From assembly GCA_020845975.1 (NCBI GenBank), contig JADLET010000122.1, positions 1-56,881 of the forward strand: 56,881 nucleotides of DNA. Direction: 5' to 3'. Below are positions 37,114-45,787 of the stretch, piece by piece (positions within the stretch are counted from its first letter, which is position 1; the number at the start of each line of letters is the position of its first letter). The position numbers and the translations under genes were made by a program. This DNA comes from Gammaproteobacteria bacterium. GTDB taxonomy: Bacteria; Pseudomonadota; Gammaproteobacteria; SZUA-140. The notes beneath the pieces were generated by a model that saw nothing but the letters and a program-made list of their open reading frames with translations, was not told where the DNA came from and ran no database searches.

Positions 37114-37710
37114 TTATTCATTTGCATCCGCCAGCTGATGGTTTACATCGCGGTGTCCCGCTTCATCCGCGCGTATGACTTTTATCAGATCGCTTAAACG
37201 GGCGTCGGAAGCAAGGCGCCAATAGTCCACGGCAACCTTCGGCGCGGAAACGTTCTTTATCCGTCCTTCATCCACTTCTTTCAGGTATTGTCCATAGGAA
37301 ACTACCGCTTCTTCTTCCATATATCCGACGATGCGATGCGCCGTACGCGGCGACAATATGTAAACCAGTGCATAAAACGTAAAATAAACGCCCTGCACGA
37401 TCAGAACGATAATGCGCTCATACTTGGTCGGCTGAGCTATCTCGATGAACGTCATCAGATGCATGCGCTCGTTTTCCGCTTCGTCCAGCAGAGTTCTTAT
37501 CATTCCATTGTCGTCTTCCATCCGCCTTAAGGACCGCATATGTCGCAGCATGCCGCCTACCATGCCAGGAACACCGGCCACTGTCTCCAGTACCACTGCC
37601 CTGCTTCCGTAGCGCCTGGCGAAGAATTTGTCCGCCATCCACCGCATGGCCTTGACGGCATAAAAAGCAAACCGGTCGGATACATTCTGCGGAACATGAT
37701 GCGAGTTCAT
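37114..37710 (-). CDS. aox: Alternative oxidase (di-iron ubiquinol oxidase)
   Basis: This 198-residue protein is a bacterial alternative oxidase: a monotopic inner-membrane di-iron enzyme that oxidises ubiquinol and reduces oxygen to water without proton pumping. All six iron ligands can be placed: E42 in LETVAGVPGM, E81 and H84 in DEAENERMHLM, E133 in YMEEEAVVSY, and E183 and H186 in RADEAGHRDVNH. It lacks plant-type N-terminal regulatory Cys residues. The start codon overlaps the stop codon of the SDR-SPW-VKOR gene by four bases (ATGA at 37707-37710), so expression is coupled to that protein. Bacterial AOX is patchily distributed, pointing to horizontal acquisition. Confidence 0.95.
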   Translation of the reverse strand: MNSHHVPQNVSDRFAFYAVKAMRWMADKFFARRYGSRAVVLETVAGVPGMVGGMLRHMRSLRRMEDDNGMIRTLLDEAENERMHLMTFIEIAQPTKYERIIVLIVQGVYFTFYALVYILSPRTAHRIVGYMEEEAVVSYGQYLKEVDEGRIKNVSAPKVAVDYWRLASDARLSDLIKVIRADEAGHRDVNHQLADANE

Positions 37711-40199
37711 AGCACATACCGGTCCCAGCTCCCGTAATGTTCGTCACTACGCTTCCCGAGCGGCAAGGAAAGCGCCATGAGTGACAGTCCGGCAGTCATG
37801 CTTGCCCACGCGGCGATCACACTTTCACCATCCAGAAACAAGGGTGCGGCGATCAGCCACAGACCAAAGAAGATATTGATGAAGCGCACAGGCCGCGCCA
37901 CCTCGGCAAACGCCGTTACAGCCACCACGATCACTAATGAGCCGATCAGATGGTCGCTGTCGGCCATTGCGCCTTCCGTCCCGAAAATAAGCCGCGTAAA
38001 CATCAGTGCGATGCCGATGCCACAGCATACGAGCAACTGCCAGGTCACGCCGTGCGTCAGGTCGGAGATGCTGAAATAATCCTGGATACGTTGCGGTTTT
38101 TCCTCTTCCATGGTCCCGCCTGCCATTTGACCACCTTGAAAGAAATTGCGCCAGAAAGTCTGCTTGCGGCGGAATCCTTCGGCAAGATACTGGCAGCTCG
38201 CCACCACCTCGTCGAGCGTGAAGGGGATCATGATTACCATTGCCGCGGCTGTGATCAGACAGAGAGTGCACCAGGTGCCGATCACGATTGGCTGAATAAC
38301 GATGAAGAATATACTCACCGCACCGAGTGGTACCACCACCACACCGAACCCAAGCACCATCCATGGCATAGTGCGCCAGCGTCGACGGTCGCCCATGATA
38401 CCCATCAGCACTTCGAACAGGTACGATATGGCGCCCAGGCCTGCATCCGCGACGGGCCAGGCCTTGGATACATCGGAGGTGATGATGACCTCCGTACCGT
38501 CGCCAAAGAACGGATCCCGCGCAGCGTCAATATGACCGAGCTGAAAGGCGGTGAGATAACGCGCAATCAGAAATCCGACCAGTCCCAGCCCAATTATGGG
38601 AATACGCTGCGCGTAGGTGGAAGGACTATAGGTCCAGCCGGGTGGAATATATGACTCGTCCATCATCCCCTTATGGCTCATGCCCGGCATCATTGGCACC
38701 AGAATGGCGAAGGCGATCACGAGTGTGCCGACCAACGTATCGTTGGCATAGACCGCGGCGCTGGGCGACCAGAATAGGAGCGGTGCGAACAGCAGCCAGC
38801 AGCCCACCGCCGTATTTGCCCACATGGCCCAGGCGAAGCGCGAAAACAGGGATAGCGTGGCAAATACTACGATCAACAATCCGCTGACGAGATCACTCCA
38901 GGCGAGCATCTCGCTGCGCAAGGAGGGCTCCAAAAGGTTTCTGTCTTCGGTAACGCGCCATATTGCTTCACGGAATTCGGTTTGACTGAAGCCATCCCAT
39001 ACGAAAGGGCTTGTCGCCAGCCAAATTCCCAGCATGATATTGGAAAAATGCGCCCAGAGTGTACTGTAATGCTCGTCCCGCATTTCCTCATGATGTTCCT
39101 TTTTCTCACTTTTAGTGGGTGGCGGTGGTTCTTCGGCGCTTTGGGCCTCCATCACTTCCGCGGTAAGCCTATTAACCTCATACCACGTCGCCGGGTCTGC
39201 CTTTAACACGTCAGCCATTCTGGGCAGCTCTTCTTTCAAGGAGTGTTTCGGCTTCCAGCCGATGAGTTCGCGCGCGCGGCTGGTATCGAGAGCGTAATGA
39301 TCGTCTGCGATATCCACCATCCACGGCTTGATGAAGCGATTAAGTCCCACCACTTCGTTTTGCATCCAGGCGCCTGTCCTGGCTACGGCTTTAGGAATCT
39401 CCCAGGTCTGCCACTCCTCGCCGTGCAACAGTTTACCGAGTTCGCTTTGCATTATTTCGATACCAATCGCATCACCTTCTCCCAGGAGCAGCGAGATTTC
39501 CACGGGAAGATGTTTCCGTTGTTTGATTAGCCCCGCTATGGCGTCTGTCAGGTCGTCAAGGTGCAGGAAGGATTGCCCGGTGGCAAGATTACCGGGATAG
39601 AAATGGGCGATCAGTCTTTTTTCCCATATACGTGCAATTTGATGGGCAAGAAATGCGTTGCGGCAGAGTTCGTCATAGACGCCTGCCGGCCTGAGCAGCA
39701 CAATAGGAATATCGCCATGCATCTCACGCAGCTTGTGCTCGGTTTTTACCTTTGAACGGTCATAGGGCATGCGCGGCTCGAGAGGCCATTCCTCGTTGAT
39801 GGTCTCTCCCGGTTTGCACGGCGCGTGCGCCAGCATGCTGCTGGCGAAGATGAACTGCTCGGTATCGAATTCCTGTAGCCCCGTCAGCAACCGCTCGGTG
39901 CCGCGCACCGTGATCTCATCGTATTTTTCGTTGGGCTCGCCAGTCAGGTCGAAATAGGCCGCCAGATGCACTACGGATGAGATGCGTGTTATACCGCGTT
40001 TTTTAACCTCATTCAGCGCTTTTTTTACGCTTATGTCAGAAGATAAGTCGATCTCGATGAAGTCCATGCTTTCATCGTCCGGCGCCTTCCAATCCAGCCC
40101 GATTATCCGGTAATCCGCCGCAAGCCGTTCTATAACGGAACCACCGATGAAGCCCGAGCAGCCTGTGACCAGAACCGCCCCTTTCGGTGTCGCAGACAT
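37707..40199 (-). CDS. SDR-SPW-VKOR multidomain membrane fusion protein
   Basis: This 830-residue fusion starts with an extended-SDR domain (about 1-345; VTGCSGFIGGSVIERL, SSMLAHAPCKPGETINEEWP, PYDRSKVKTEHKL with YxxxK). A charged, Pro-rich linker (about 352-375) leads to a membrane segment with an SPW-repeat signature (LLFWSPSAAVYANDT, near 476), a VKOR-like four-helix domain (about 535-665), and a second SPW-like segment (RFINIFFGLWLIAAPLFLDG, near 790). The VKOR part keeps the active-site CxxC (C644-TL-C647) and a Ser-containing loop (VIITSDVSKAW) but has no Cys in the loop where the relay pair normally sits. It is coupled to the downstream oxidase and starts on the stop codon of a thiolase relic (TAATG). 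Confidence 0.85.
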   Translation of the reverse strand: MSATPKGAVLVTGCSGFIGGSVIERLAADYRIIGLDWKAPDDESMDFIEIDLSSDISVKKALNEVKKRGITRISSVVHLAAYFDLTGEPNEKYDEITVRGTERLLTGLQEFDTEQFIFASSMLAHAPCKPGETINEEWPLEPRMPYDRSKVKTEHKLREMHGDIPIVLLRPAGVYDELCRNAFLAHQIARIWEKRLIAHFYPGNLATGQSFLHLDDLTDAIAGLIKQRKHLPVEISLLLGEGDAIGIEIMQSELGKLLHGEEWQTWEIPKAVARTGAWMQNEVVGLNRFIKPWMVDIADDHYALDTSRARELIGWKPKHSLKEELPRMADVLKADPATWYEVNRLTAEVMEAQSAEEPPPPTKSEKKEHHEEMRDEHYSTLWAHFSNIMLGIWLATSPFVWDGFSQTEFREAIWRVTEDRNLLEPSLRSEMLAWSDLVSGLLIVVFATLSLFSRFAWAMWANTAVGCWLLFAPLLFWSPSAAVYANDTLVGTLVIAFAILVPMMPGMSHKGMMDESYIPPGWTYSPSTYAQRIPIIGLGLVGFLIARYLTAFQLGHIDAARDPFFGDGTEVIITSDVSKAWPVADAGLGAISYLFEVLMGIMGDRRRWRTMPWMVLGFGVVVVPLGAVSIFFIVIQPIVIGTWCTLCLITAAAMVIMIPFTLDEVVASCQYLAEGFRRKQTFWRNFFQGGQMAGGTMEEEKPQRIQDYFSISDLTHGVTWQLLVCCGIGIALMFTRLIFGTEGAMADSDHLIGSLVIVVAVTAFAEVARPVRFINIFFGLWLIAAPLFLDGESVIAAWASMTAGLSLMALSLPLGKRSDEHYGSWDRYVL

Positions 40200-40432
40200 T
40201 ACGTATGCTCAACGCGCATGGCGATACCCATTCCACCACCAATGCAGGGCGCTAACATAACCTTCCCCCGGAATTCTCGTTTCAGGGAACAAAGTACCAT
40301 GGCAAGCAGAAGGAGCTCATCGATTGAACGACCCGGCGCAATCGCACCACGATATATGTTGATATTTTCCGGTTGCCCGCTCATCTCGTGATGTGACTTT
40401 GTCATAGTGCGCAGAACCATTGCGCTCGGCAC
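40199..40432 (-). pseudogene. Thiolase (acetyl-CoA acetyltransferase) C-terminal relic
   Basis: The 77-codon open frame aligns along its whole length with the end of thiolases: SAMVLRTM for the helix before the active site, INIYRGAIAPGRSID where thiolases have VNVNGGAIALGHPIG, and LAPCIGGGMGIAMRVEHT where they have LATLCIGGGMGVAMAVER. The catalytic His of GHP is replaced by Arg, while the catalytic Cys in the CIGGG loop is kept. About 300 upstream residues are missing. It starts with GTG overlapping the stop codon of the host-attachment gene and ends overlapping the next start codon, so it is still a translated-looking link in the chain. It cannot be an active thiolase. Confidence 0.8.
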
Positions 40433-40905
40433 TAGATATAATCGTGCAAGGGATCGTGCACCGACATGAACGGCTTTATATACTGCTGCAGTGTGCTTTC
40501 ATTCTCCTTGGTCAGATCCTTATTGATCTCACCGATGATTTTTTCCTTCACCTTGGGCGAAAGGCCCTCGCGCAGCCCGTGCAAAGCGGGAGGCGGCGCG
40601 GCTACTATCAGGCGGTGGTATTCCGCTTCCCGTTCATTGAGCATATTCGCCAACCGTTTCACAAATTCCTCCTTTTCCTTCTCGCGCGGGTTAGATGCGG
40701 GATCATAGGCATGGCGCCTGAGAAATCCGTATCCCGGCTTGTTACGTCCGCGCTTCCCGGTCACTAACTCAGAGGTTTTTGGTACAGGATGGATCATATC
40801 CTGCATTTCATGCACGCCGTCCTGCATGCTGCGGTTGACGAAAAGTCTCGCCCTGCCGCTATCGCATGCCAGTATCCATGTCACCTGATTACCGGCCATC
40901 TCCAA
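40432..40905 (-). CDS. Host-attachment-like protein (PF10116 type)
   Basis: This 157-residue protein matches the family described as required for attachment to host cells, known from Agrobacterium AtsE: WILACDSGRARLFVNRS at the N-terminus, a middle part with many charged residues (REKEKEEFVKRLANMLNE), and HRLIVAAPPPALHGLREGLSPKVKEKI, the family's most conserved block. The fold is related to eRF1/peptidyl-hydrolase-like domains and the biochemical role is unknown. There is no signal peptide. It is the first reading frame of the chain leading through the thiolase relic and the SDR-SPW-VKOR fusion to the oxidase, with its stop overlapping the next start. Confidence 0.88.
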   Translation of the reverse strand: MEMAGNQVTWILACDSGRARLFVNRSMQDGVHEMQDMIHPVPKTSELVTGKRGRNKPGYGFLRRHAYDPASNPREKEKEEFVKRLANMLNEREAEYHRLIVAAPPPALHGLREGLSPKVKEKIIGEINKDLTKENESTLQQYIKPFMSVHDPLHDYI

Positions 40906-41157
40906 CTCCGGTTGCGGTAGATATTATTGCGGCCTGCCAATCGGGTTGCGTCCAGACCTCGCATACGACTACGTTACTGAAGACGAACAGAGCCATTTAC
41001 TTTACTTATTAATACACCTCCGACTTTATTCGATGAGTGAAAGTTACTTCATTGAAGTATTTAAAGGGGTGCAGATGGATAGTTTCGAGGTCGATGTTGA
41101 ACACTCGCAAGAGGCGCAGGCATTAACCCCGAAACGGAGATGATGGAGGGAATTATC
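40906..41157. promoter_or_regulatory. Divergent region upstream of the host-attachment gene and the DUF2892 relic
   Basis: No convincing gene is present. It should hold the promoter of the leftward chain that ends with the alternative oxidase. The middle part (about 40985-41060) is AT-rich against its surroundings. A 22-codon frame at 41074-41142 precedes the DUF2892 relic but shows nothing recognisable. Confidence 0.4.
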
Positions 41158-41343
41158 ATGAAACGTAATAACACCAAGCAGACAGTAGTTCAAAACATGG
41201 GGCTCCTTGACAGAAGCCTGCAAACCTTCTCCGGTAATGCGCGCTGATGTCAGGCGTAGTGGCAGCATGTTCATGGCAGGAGACATCATATGGGAAAACT
41301 ATGTGCCACTGGTCGTCGCCCGCTGTTGACCAGCCTCATGTAA
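41158..41343 (+). pseudogene. Truncated and frameshifted DUF2892 (YgaP-like membrane) paralogue
   Basis: A good ribosome site (GGAGGG) precedes ATG at 41158. The frame reads KQTVVQNMGLLDRSLQTFSG, clearly related to LRVVQNIGLMDRGVRVLAG in the intact DUF2892 gene at 55570, but stops at TGA 41245-41247. In a shifted frame the sequence continues as IIWENYVPLVVA, and after another shift as PLLTSLM followed by TAA at 41341-41343, the expected second helix of this family. It carries at least two lesions and lacks the C-terminal part. Confidence 0.7.
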
Positions 41344-41351
41344 AAGTAGGC

Positions 41352-41735
41352 TCACTTGACCTGCCGCGCGTAGCTGACGGTTAGCATCTCCCACTGATGA
41401 CCGTCGGGTTCGTTCCAGTAGACGTTTCCGTACTGCGGATCGACCTGCATATCTACCGGGCCGTGCACTGTGCTGCGATATTCAATCCCGGCCGCCTTGA
41501 TGCGCCCCAGGATCGCATCGAAGTCTTGAGGGCTGACGCGGAAGCAGAAGTGGTAGACGGGAAACACCTCGTCTGTTTCCTGGAAGTCCAGCGTCAATCC
41601 GTCATTGATATACACGGGGACGAACGGCCCGACACTAGTTTCCGCCCACGGCACGTCCAGCAGTTGCGCCAGCAGTTTCGCGGAGGCAACCTGGCTGTGC
41701 GAAGGCACGATGGCATGGTCGAGCTGGATGGACAT
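41352..41735 (-). CDS. Single-domain VOC (glyoxalase-like) protein
   Basis: This 127-residue single VOC protein begins LDHAIVPSHSQVASAKLLAQLLDV and has the usual second half (HFCFRVSPQDFDAILGRIKAAGIEY, then YGNVYWNEPDGHQWEMLTVSY). Candidate metal ligands are His in LDHA, His in VYHFCF and Glu in QWEML, so it may be an active metalloenzyme. The substrate is unknown. It lies about 50 bases downstream of the RibD/DHFR-like gene on the same strand, and co-transcription is likely. Confidence 0.88.
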   Translation of the reverse strand: MSIQLDHAIVPSHSQVASAKLLAQLLDVPWAETSVGPFVPVYINDGLTLDFQETDEVFPVYHFCFRVSPQDFDAILGRIKAAGIEYRSTVHGPVDMQVDPQYGNVYWNEPDGHQWEMLTVSYARQVK

Positions 41736-41786
41736 GACTTTTCTACCGCGAGCCGTTCTAGATTGTCATGCAGTGCGCCCTTGTCG

Positions 41787-42401
41787 TCAGACGAATGAAC
41801 CCGTTTTGATCGCACCGGCAGGTTCATAGCTCGCGATAATGACGCCGCTCGCAGCTACCTTCGAGTCGACGAGCTTGAACCTCTCGGGACGAGTGCCTTC
41901 GGCGAACAGACGTTTCCCCACCCCCAGCGTCACTGAAAATATCCAAAGGTGCATGACATCAATCAGCCCGTTCGCCAGCAGCGTCTGGATGAGCTTGCTG
42001 CTGCCATGCACCCAGAGATCCGGCGTATCCATCTGCTTCAGTTTCCTGATCTCGCTGACCACGTCGCCCGTGACCAGTGTCGAGTTGTGCCAGGTCAGCT
42101 GCGGCTGGCCGTTGGAAACCACGTATTTTCTGGTGCGATTGAAGGGCTGCGCGACATTCTGGTCCGTGGTCGCCGTCGGCCAGTAGGAGGAAAAGATATC
42201 GTAGGTGCGCCGTCCCAGCAGGAGCTCGAAGGGCAGTCGCATAAAACCGTCCATCGTGCCGCTCATTACCTCGTCCCAGTTGCCGAACCCGAACAACCAG
42301 CCGCCGTGTTCAAAACCGCCTTCGCGGTCTTCGTCTGGCCCGCCCGGCGCCTGCATCACGCCATCGAGCGTAACGAATGTGGTGGTGATGATTTTTCTCA
42401 T
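41787..42401 (-). CDS. RibD C-terminal/dihydrofolate-reductase-like protein
   Basis: This is a 204-residue DHFR-fold protein of the RibD_C group. The N-terminus (MRKIITTTFVTLDGVMQAPGGPDEDREGGFEHGGW) is the standard signature, followed by LLLGRRTYDIFSSYWPTA, KYVVSNGQPQLTWHNSTLV, LWVHGSSKLIQTLLANGLIDVMHLWIFSVTLGVGKRLFAEG, all in the expected order. It probably is an NADPH-dependent reductase of unknown substrate and not a true folate enzyme. A strong AAGGAG ribosome site precedes the ATG. The VOC gene follows on the same strand. Confidence 0.9.
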   Translation of the reverse strand: MRKIITTTFVTLDGVMQAPGGPDEDREGGFEHGGWLFGFGNWDEVMSGTMDGFMRLPFELLLGRRTYDIFSSYWPTATTDQNVAQPFNRTRKYVVSNGQPQLTWHNSTLVTGDVVSEIRKLKQMDTPDLWVHGSSKLIQTLLANGLIDVMHLWIFSVTLGVGKRLFAEGTRPERFKLVDSKVAASGVIIASYEPAGAIKTGSFV

Positions 42402-43111
42402 GGCTTGCTCCTTTCCTGGGATATTATCACCCCGTCATGGGACTGCCTGAGTGTTGCAAAGGGTGCGCTGTGCGCAGGAACCCCCAGCTCAAACCCACAC
42501 CTTGCGCTGGCGACTGCCTTCTGCCCAAGGATCGCCTGCGTCCGGAGACACTGCGCGACTCCTGCACAATGGCTCAACGCCGCGATGCTCGCACCTTGCT
42601 CTCTGTGTTCATCTCTCGTTCACGCACCCGCCGGGGATCCTCACCCTCGCTGCGCTCTCCATGGGTCGTGTCAGTCATATGTTTCGCTTTCCCTGTGCTC
42701 AACTTGAAAGCGATTCTTACCCGATTCATTTTTGCTATGACACCAAAATACCAGAAGATGAAAACGGGATATACTCCCTGACTAATCAGGGCGACTGAAT
42801 CAAATCAGAAGAATATTATGAATACCTTAATGGCTTAATTGGCATCTTGGACCGTCGTTTCGGCCTCGCTTCCAACACCTATTCCTCGTCGGGCCAATAA
42901 TCCGCGCGGAATTTCTGTACTCTCATATGAAATAATTATTCATAATGTTTTCCACCACATTTTTCATTACAGTCTGTGCGCTGACCGTAAGTTGATTCCG
43001 GTGGATGACTTTGCTTGTCTCTTGGAGATGAAAGGCAGGCTCTATCAGCATCAGTTTTATTAAACCGTAGCCTGCCCCGGCTGATCGCGGTTGTTCAAGA
43101 CCTGCAAACGA
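42402..43111. other. Gene-free stretch of about 700 bases
   Basis: I see no supported gene. Plus-strand frames at 42437-42798 (Arg/Ser/Pro-rich, several registers open at once) and 42839-43063 have no recognisable domain and look like chance or debris. The segment changes from GC-rich on the left to AT-rich after about 42780, and a TGACACCAAAAT motif near 42738 faintly recalls the ends of the short repeat at 24347. It may be the remains of an inserted element. Confidence 0.35.
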
Positions 43112-44454
43112 TTACTCCGGTTCTGATCCGCTATTCAACTGACTGTCATCGTCGATGTGACTCACGATAGCCTGACGCACGCCACGACCGTGCAGGCTGA
43201 ACACCTCGAAGATCAGGCCGTTCCACCGGACCTGATCTCCCAGCCGTGGCGGCCTTCCGAGTTCACTCAGGATCAGGCCGGAGACACTGTCCACCGCCGG
43301 GTGATCCAGCTCCCTTCCGACTAGTGCGCCGATCATGCCCAGACGAGCCGAGCCCTGTACCTGAAAGCGCCCAAGCCCGACCGGCAACACATCGGGGACA
43401 TCATCGAGGCTCTCCTCAATGTCACCGATCGCCTCTGCGCAGATATCCTCAATGGTCAGGATGCCCGCGGTGCCGCCGTGCTCGTCCATGACTATCACCA
43501 TCTGATTACGGGTCCTCTCCATTGCTTTCAGGACATCGTCGAGGGTGGCGGTCTCGGGCAAATAGGCGGCCTTGCGCACCACGGCGAGCACCAGCCCGCT
43601 ACGCTCATGCAGCAGGTGGAGCAGATCCTTGATATGGACCGTGCCGACAATGTGATCGAGATTACCGTCATAGACAGGATAACGGGTATGCCGGTGGACC
43701 GGCAGGATCTCACGCAGCTCCGCAACCGTCGCGCCAACCGGTATCCCATAGGCATGCACCCTGGGTATCATGGCCTCGGCCGCCGTGATCTCACTGAAAT
43801 CGGCAATCTCGCGGAAAATCCGTTCGGACTCCGCACTGAGCAAGCCGCTCTGCTGGCTCTCACGAGCGAGCGACTCCAGCTCCTCGGTTTCCAGATAGTG
43901 CTCGGCGCTGCGGCTGCGTACGACACCGATCAGGCGCAGCAGGTTATTGCCTGTCAGATTGAGCGCCCGCACCAGAGGGAAAAGCACCAGCCCGATCATC
44001 AGCATGATGGGCGTCACCCACAAGGCGACGCGCGCGGCGTGACCGAGCGCCAGCGCCTTGGGAATCATCTCGCCGAAGACGATGGCAGGTAGGTGATGGC
44101 GAGAATGGCCAGAACGACGGACAAGCCGTGCGCCGTTATCTGAGCGTCAAGTCCGGTGAAGCCCGCCTCCGTCAGCCAATGCTCGAAGAAAGCGGCCAGG
44201 GTGTGTTCACCGTACATGCCCAACCCCAGGCTGGCGAACGTAATACCCAGCTGGGCAGTGGCGACGTAGCGGTCGAGCCGGGTCGGGTCGTCAAGAATGG
44301 CCGCGATTTGCCTGGCTGGAAGACTCCCGGACTCGGCCTGGGCGGCGACGGTCGCACGGGGTATGCCGATGATGGCGAACTCTGCCGCGACGAACAGCCC
44401 ATTGAGGACGACCAGGGCCATGATCACCAACAGGACGATGAGCAGGTCAGGCAT
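43112..44454 (-). pseudogene. CNNM/CBS/CorC-HlyC membrane protein with a single-base frameshift
   Basis: Two minus-strand frames together give a complete CNNM-type protein. The first (44454-44065) carries the DUF21/CNNM domain (ALVVLNGLFVAAEFAIIGI, ATAQLGITFASLGLGMYGE) and ends falsely as AITYLPSSSAR. The second (44068-43112) resumes with MIPKALALGHAARVAL and contains two CBS modules (RYPVYDGNLDHIVGTVHIKDLL; MVIVMDEHGGTAGILTIEDI) and a C-terminal CorC/HlyC domain. Restoring one T between 44084 and 44085 on the plus strand gives AITYLHIVFGEMIPK, the normal family sequence. Everything else is intact, so this is a fresh mutation or an assembly error. It overlaps its paralogue upstream by eight bases. 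Confidence 0.88.
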
Positions 44455-45787
44455 CTCCGCCTCCTGTACCGCTCTGCGGAATCCTCACCAGCACCGACTC
44501 GATAGCCAGACCATCCAGGGCCTCGATCTCGAACTGGATACCGTCGATCGTCAGGCGGACGCCGACCTCCGGAATTGTATCAAGACGCTCCAGCAGCCAG
44601 CCGGCCAGGGTATCCGCCTGGCCCGGCTTCAATGGCGGACCGCCGGCAGAGCGGATCAATTCGTCAGCATCGTTGAGCGGTAACCGCCCAGGTAGACGCC
44701 AACGTCCATCGGACAGCCGTTTCGGCGCCGCCTCGGCGCCGGATTTGAACTCGTCAGACAATCCACCGAGCAGCTCGCGGATAATATCCTGGAGGCTGAT
44801 GAGACCCTTGATGTCGCCGTATTCATCGGTGAGCAATGCAATGCGGGCCCGTTGACTGCGCAACTGACTGAGTGCGCGGTCGATGGTCAAGGTGTACGGC
44901 AGAATCAGCAGCGGCCGTACCAGAGACTGCGGATTGGTCAGATCGCGTCCCGCGGCGATGGCGACAGCGATATCCTTCACATGGATATAACCGAGTATTT
45001 CGTCAGGAGTACCCCGATGAACGATCAGCCGCGTATATGGCGAAGCATCGATATCGGCCAGCAGCTGATCCAGTGACGCGCTCAGATCGAGCCTGGCGAT
45101 CCGTCGCGAGGGCACCATGAGCTGGCGTGCCTGGTACTGGCCCAGCTGTAAGGCTTCGCGCAGGCGTTTGCTTTCCTCCTTATCCAGCAGCCCGCCAGCG
45201 CGACTCTCGCGGATCAGGAGATCGATCTCTTCGGGTGAATGCACGTGGCGGTGGCTCTGTTCGCCGCTTACGCCGCACAACCGCAGCACCAGGCTGCCGC
45301 TGCCATTGAGCAGTGTGATAAATGGCGCCATGAACATTATCGACCAGCGCAGTGGCAGGTACGTGTACATGGCGGTGCCGACGGGGTATTGGAGCGCAAC
45401 CGTCTTGGGAATGAGTTCCCCGAAGACGACCTGGGTCGATGTGAGCACCATTAAGGTGATGGTGGCTGACACGGCAAAGGCTGCGGGTGTTTCAAGCCGC
45501 GTATGCTCGTCCAGAAAAGCGCCCAGGGCCAAGCCAATCGTTGCCTGTCCGAAGGCTCCGAGCACAAGGCTCGACAGGGTAATCCCGATCTGGCAGGCGG
45601 CGATATAGTTGTCCAGTCGTGCGGGGTCGCGCAGGGTCGGCAGCAATGCCGCCGCCAAGCGATGGCCCTGAGCGGACAGCTGTTCGACTCGTGTCAGCCT
45701 TGCACCGACCGCCGCGAATTCCGCCGCGACGTACAGCGCGTTGACCAGGATGAGCACGATGACCACGAGGATCATCCAAAGACTCAT
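44447..45787 (-). CDS. CNNM/CBS/CorC-HlyC family membrane protein (haemolysin-like, ion transport)
   Basis: This 446-residue protein has an N-terminal CNNM domain with four helices (LVNALYVAAEFAAVGARLTRVEQL, CQIGITLSSLVLGAFGQ, TQVVFGELIPKTVALQYP), two CBS modules (YTRLIVHRGTPDEILGYIHVKDI; RIALLTDEYGDIKGLISLQDII) and a C-terminal CorC_HlyC transporter-associated domain. Relatives are implicated in magnesium or cobalt transport; the haemolysin name is historical. It is the first of two such genes in tandem, an arrangement common in proteobacteria where the two probably form a hetero-oligomer. Here the second is frameshifted. Confidence 0.92.
   Translation of the reverse strand: MSLWMILVVIVLILVNALYVAAEFAAVGARLTRVEQLSAQGHRLAAALLPTLRDPARLDNYIAACQIGITLSSLVLGAFGQATIGLALGAFLDEHTRLETPAAFAVSATITLMVLTSTQVVFGELIPKTVALQYPVGTAMYTYLPLRWSIMFMAPFITLLNGSGSLVLRLCGVSGEQSHRHVHSPEEIDLLIRESRAGGLLDKEESKRLREALQLGQYQARQLMVPSRRIARLDLSASLDQLLADIDASPYTRLIVHRGTPDEILGYIHVKDIAVAIAAGRDLTNPQSLVRPLLILPYTLTIDRALSQLRSQRARIALLTDEYGDIKGLISLQDIIRELLGGLSDEFKSGAEAAPKRLSDGRWRLPGRLPLNDADELIRSAGGPPLKPGQADTLAGWLLERLDTIPEVGVRLTIDGIQFEIEALDGLAIESVLVRIPQSGTGGGDA

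Noticed and set aside
42437-42798. Two overlapping plus-strand frames of about 115 codons.
   Set aside because: Several registers are open at once and none shows a domain, a good ribosome site or codon usage like the neighbours.
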